From JALYOC01 sp036675345 (GTDB lineage: Bacteria > Myxococcota > Myxococcia > Myxococcales > Myxococcaceae): a stretch of DNA of 64,000 nucleotides. Location of the stretch: contig JAKFFE010000009.1 in the NCBI GenBank assembly GCA_036675345.1, forward strand, positions 48,716 to 112,715, read 5' to 3'. The position numbers and the translations under genes are program-made. Shown in pieces: positions 62,484 through 64,000 of the stretch. The stretch's first letter is position 1. Every line of letters starts with the position of its first letter. Below the pieces are notes generated by a model. The model made no database searches. It saw only the letters and a program-made list of their open reading frames with translations, and was not told where the DNA came from.

Positions 62484-63347
62484 TCACAGGAGCGGAGGAG
62501 GAATCGCCGGGAGGCCGATGGCGATTCGCCTCTCCACCTCCTTCGCGGCGGCGCGGTCCGCCTCGGTGATCGGAGGCGGCCGGATGAAGGAGTAGTCCTC
62601 CCCCAGCCGGGTGGTGCGCTCGAACGCCTGCCGGAGCGGGTCGGTGAGCTCCAGCAGGTCGCGAAACATCGGCTCATTGTCCGCGTAGCCGGCGCCGGTC
62701 CGGTCGTCGAGGGAAGGGGGCCGGCTCGGAATGCGCAGCCGGAGCTCCTCCAGGCGCTCCACCAACGACGGCAGGTCGTGGTCCGGATCCCTGGCGCCGC
62801 TGGCCAGCAACGACCAGGTCGCCCTCGCGGCCTCCACCGCCGCCTCCTGGGGATCGATCAGGTCGCCCACCCACTGCTCGCTCCACAGCACGCGGCACAC
62901 CCGGCGGGCGAGCAGCCGGAGGTCGGTCCCCTCCCGGATCTCGCCCAGATACTCTGCCTGGAGGAGCCGCGTCTCGACCTGCTCCACCCAAGAGAGCAAG
63001 GCCACCCGAACCCTTCCCCGGGCGGGCCCCACCAGCGCATCGAACGGCGCCCGGAGAGACGACGCCAGCAGGATCGCGCGCTCGGCCATCGCCCACACCC
63101 CGACCAGTCCAGGCGCTCGCCCCTGATCCAGGACGCGGGAGCGCACCTCCGCGGCCCACCACTCAATCACCGCCAGTCTGAGCTCGTCCGCTACGCGGTA
63201 GTGGCCCTGCACCGCACCCGTCGTCATCGAGATGCACTCGGCCACCGACACATGAGTCACAGCCGACAGTCCCCGACTGCGTGCAATCGAATAGCCCGCG
63301 CGGAGAATCACGTTCCGAGTGTCAGCGCCCCTGGATTGTCTAGCCAT
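62484..63347 (-). CDS. TetR-family transcriptional regulator with long C-terminal extension
   Basis: A 287-residue DNA-binding protein. Residues 1-60 form a TetR-type three-helix domain: RGADTRNVILRAGYSIARSRG, SAVTHVSVAECISMTTGAVQGHY and ADELRLAVIEWW. A helical ligand domain follows to about residue 190, but a further 95 residues rich in Pro, Arg and Leu extend beyond normal TetR size and match no family I recognise. The ATG at 63347 begins the classic MARQSRG leader; the upstream open frame is not TetR-like. Its target is unknown and no divergent partner gene is visible. Confidence 0.72.
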   Translation of the reverse strand: MARQSRGADTRNVILRAGYSIARSRGLSAVTHVSVAECISMTTGAVQGHYRVADELRLAVIEWWAAEVRSRVLDQGRAPGLVGVWAMAERAILLASSLRAPFDALVGPARGRVRVALLSWVEQVETRLLQAEYLGEIREGTDLRLLARRVCRVLWSEQWVGDLIDPQEAAVEAARATWSLLASGARDPDHDLPSLVERLEELRLRIPSRPPSLDDRTGAGYADNEPMFRDLLELTDPLRQAFERTTRLGEDYSFIRPPPITEADRAAAKEVERRIAIGLPAIPPPLL

Positions 63348-63949
63348 CCCCGCCCCCAAGACATCGGCCTCGCAAACCCTAGTGTGCGGGTCTGACAGGC
63401 GGCACGGATGGATCGCGTGGGCACGCTGCGCGCGACGATGCACGCCCCTGGTGGATCAGGCGGCAATGAACCCGGGCGAGAACCTTCGGTCCACTGGAAC
63501 TCCTGTGCCCTCCCCGGTGGGCATGTTCCAGAAGTCGCCCGGTGGAGCGATACGGCGTCATGCTCACGCGAGCGGGCCGAGTTCTCTCCAACCATGGTGC
63601 GTCCCGGGAGTGCTCAACGCGCGGTGCCCAGCGCCAACTACTTCTCCCCGCCGACGACAATTGGATCTCCCCACTCACTGGCCCCGAGAACTGGCCGAGT
63701 GGCTGCGACCGACGCCCAGGCGAGGAAGTTCATGGAGGGGTCCGCGAAGCACGGGAAGTAGGGGCTGGCCGCAGTGACCATCCGCCTACCTCCTTCGGAA
63801 CAAGGGGCATTCCGAGCTGGCTCCGCCGAGGTGGGTTCCAGCGCGCCTTGGATGTCCGGAGGGGTCCTGTAAATTATTTGGTTCCTCCGGGATCCGCGTG
63901 GATCCCCGAGGAGAGCCAAGCGGTGGGAATCTCAGCAATTTCATGAAGA
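63348..63949. other. 600-base intergenic region, with possible IS left end
   Basis: I see no gene here. Several open frames exist on both strands, but none has codon bias, a Shine-Dalgarno or a recognisable product. At 63861-63887 the sequence turns sharply AT-rich (GGGTCCTGTAAATTATTTGG), 60-90 bases before the transposase start. This could be the left terminal inverted repeat of the insertion sequence; the matching right end is outside the window. Confidence 0.4.
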
Positions 63950-64000
63950 ATGGCTCGAATGCAGGACACCGAGCTCTATCGACACTTGTTGGGGTTACAG
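63950..64000 (+). mobile_element. Start of an ISL3-family transposase gene (cut by window end)
   Basis: The last 17 codons read MARMQDTELYRHLLGLQ, which matches the conserved N-terminus of ISL3-family transposases (usually M-Q-D-x-x-L-Y-x-x-L-L-G-L). The gene continues beyond the window. A second ATG nine bases in may be the actual start. Family assignment rests on this short peptide only. Confidence 0.5.

Noticed and set aside
63319..63946. Possible small genes between the TetR gene and the right-end transposase
   Set aside because: Open frames on both strands overlap each other, lack codon bias and have no recognisable product.

Overview
This is a very GC-rich, gene-dense chromosomal segment from a myxobacterium (Myxococcota, most likely Cystobacterineae). 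The evidence is a DUF2378/TIGR02265 protein (a myxobacterial paralogous family), an ADYC-domain lipoprotein, a MYXO-CTERM surface protein, three very large Ser/Thr kinases, two FHA-containing sigma-54 activators and many lipoproteins. No rRNA, tRNA or CRISPR was found.

Layout. 1-2564: lipoprotein maturation genes (lgt and two tandem lspA). 2720-7200: envelope genes (monofunctional transglycosylase, small membrane protein, beta-barrel protein), an FHA protein, DUF2378 and an alpha/beta hydrolase next to ileS (7212-10121). 10221-14469: a four-gene TadE/TadG-type operon. 14675-19547: exported protein, GAF histidine kinase, an FHA activator with an altered sigma-54 contact loop, and a RimK-like ATP-grasp ligase. 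19644-28109: a DsbA-like protein, an FHA activator, a 1422-residue kinase/STAND/FGE-like protein, and an ADYC lipoprotein behind a well-spaced -24/-12 promoter; these could form one phosphorylation-to-sigma-54 circuit. 28288-32697: secreted nuclease-fold lipoprotein, outer-membrane-like protein, Gly-rich repeat lipoprotein, metallophosphoesterase. 32698-33959: no intact gene, but an unusual 69-bp hairpin repeat family and a decayed copy of the neighbouring gene's 3' end. 33960-41702: MYXO-CTERM PKD protein and a divergent carboxypeptidase-regulatory/FecR/kinase operon. 41712-49275: thioredoxin, a six-gene Mrp cation/proton antiporter operon (A and B fused) and a DisA-fold-like protein. 49333-53527: kinase with TPRs, lipoprotein, glutamine amidotransferase.

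53610-57411 is an accessory island with visibly lower GC: HNH protein, a three-gene toxin-antitoxin-SecB-like chaperone operon with a palindromic operator, the stump of a DISARM DrmD-like helicase gene fused by deletion to another gene's tail, and an HsdR_N-like nuclease. From 57580 core-like content resumes (lipoprotein, membrane Fe-S oxidoreductase, CotH protein, TetR regulator), and the window ends at codon 17 of a probable ISL3-family transposase.

Functions are assigned from motifs and architecture read directly in the translations; no database search was possible. Start codons were moved inward where a Shine-Dalgarno sequence, signal peptide or family N-terminus argued for it.
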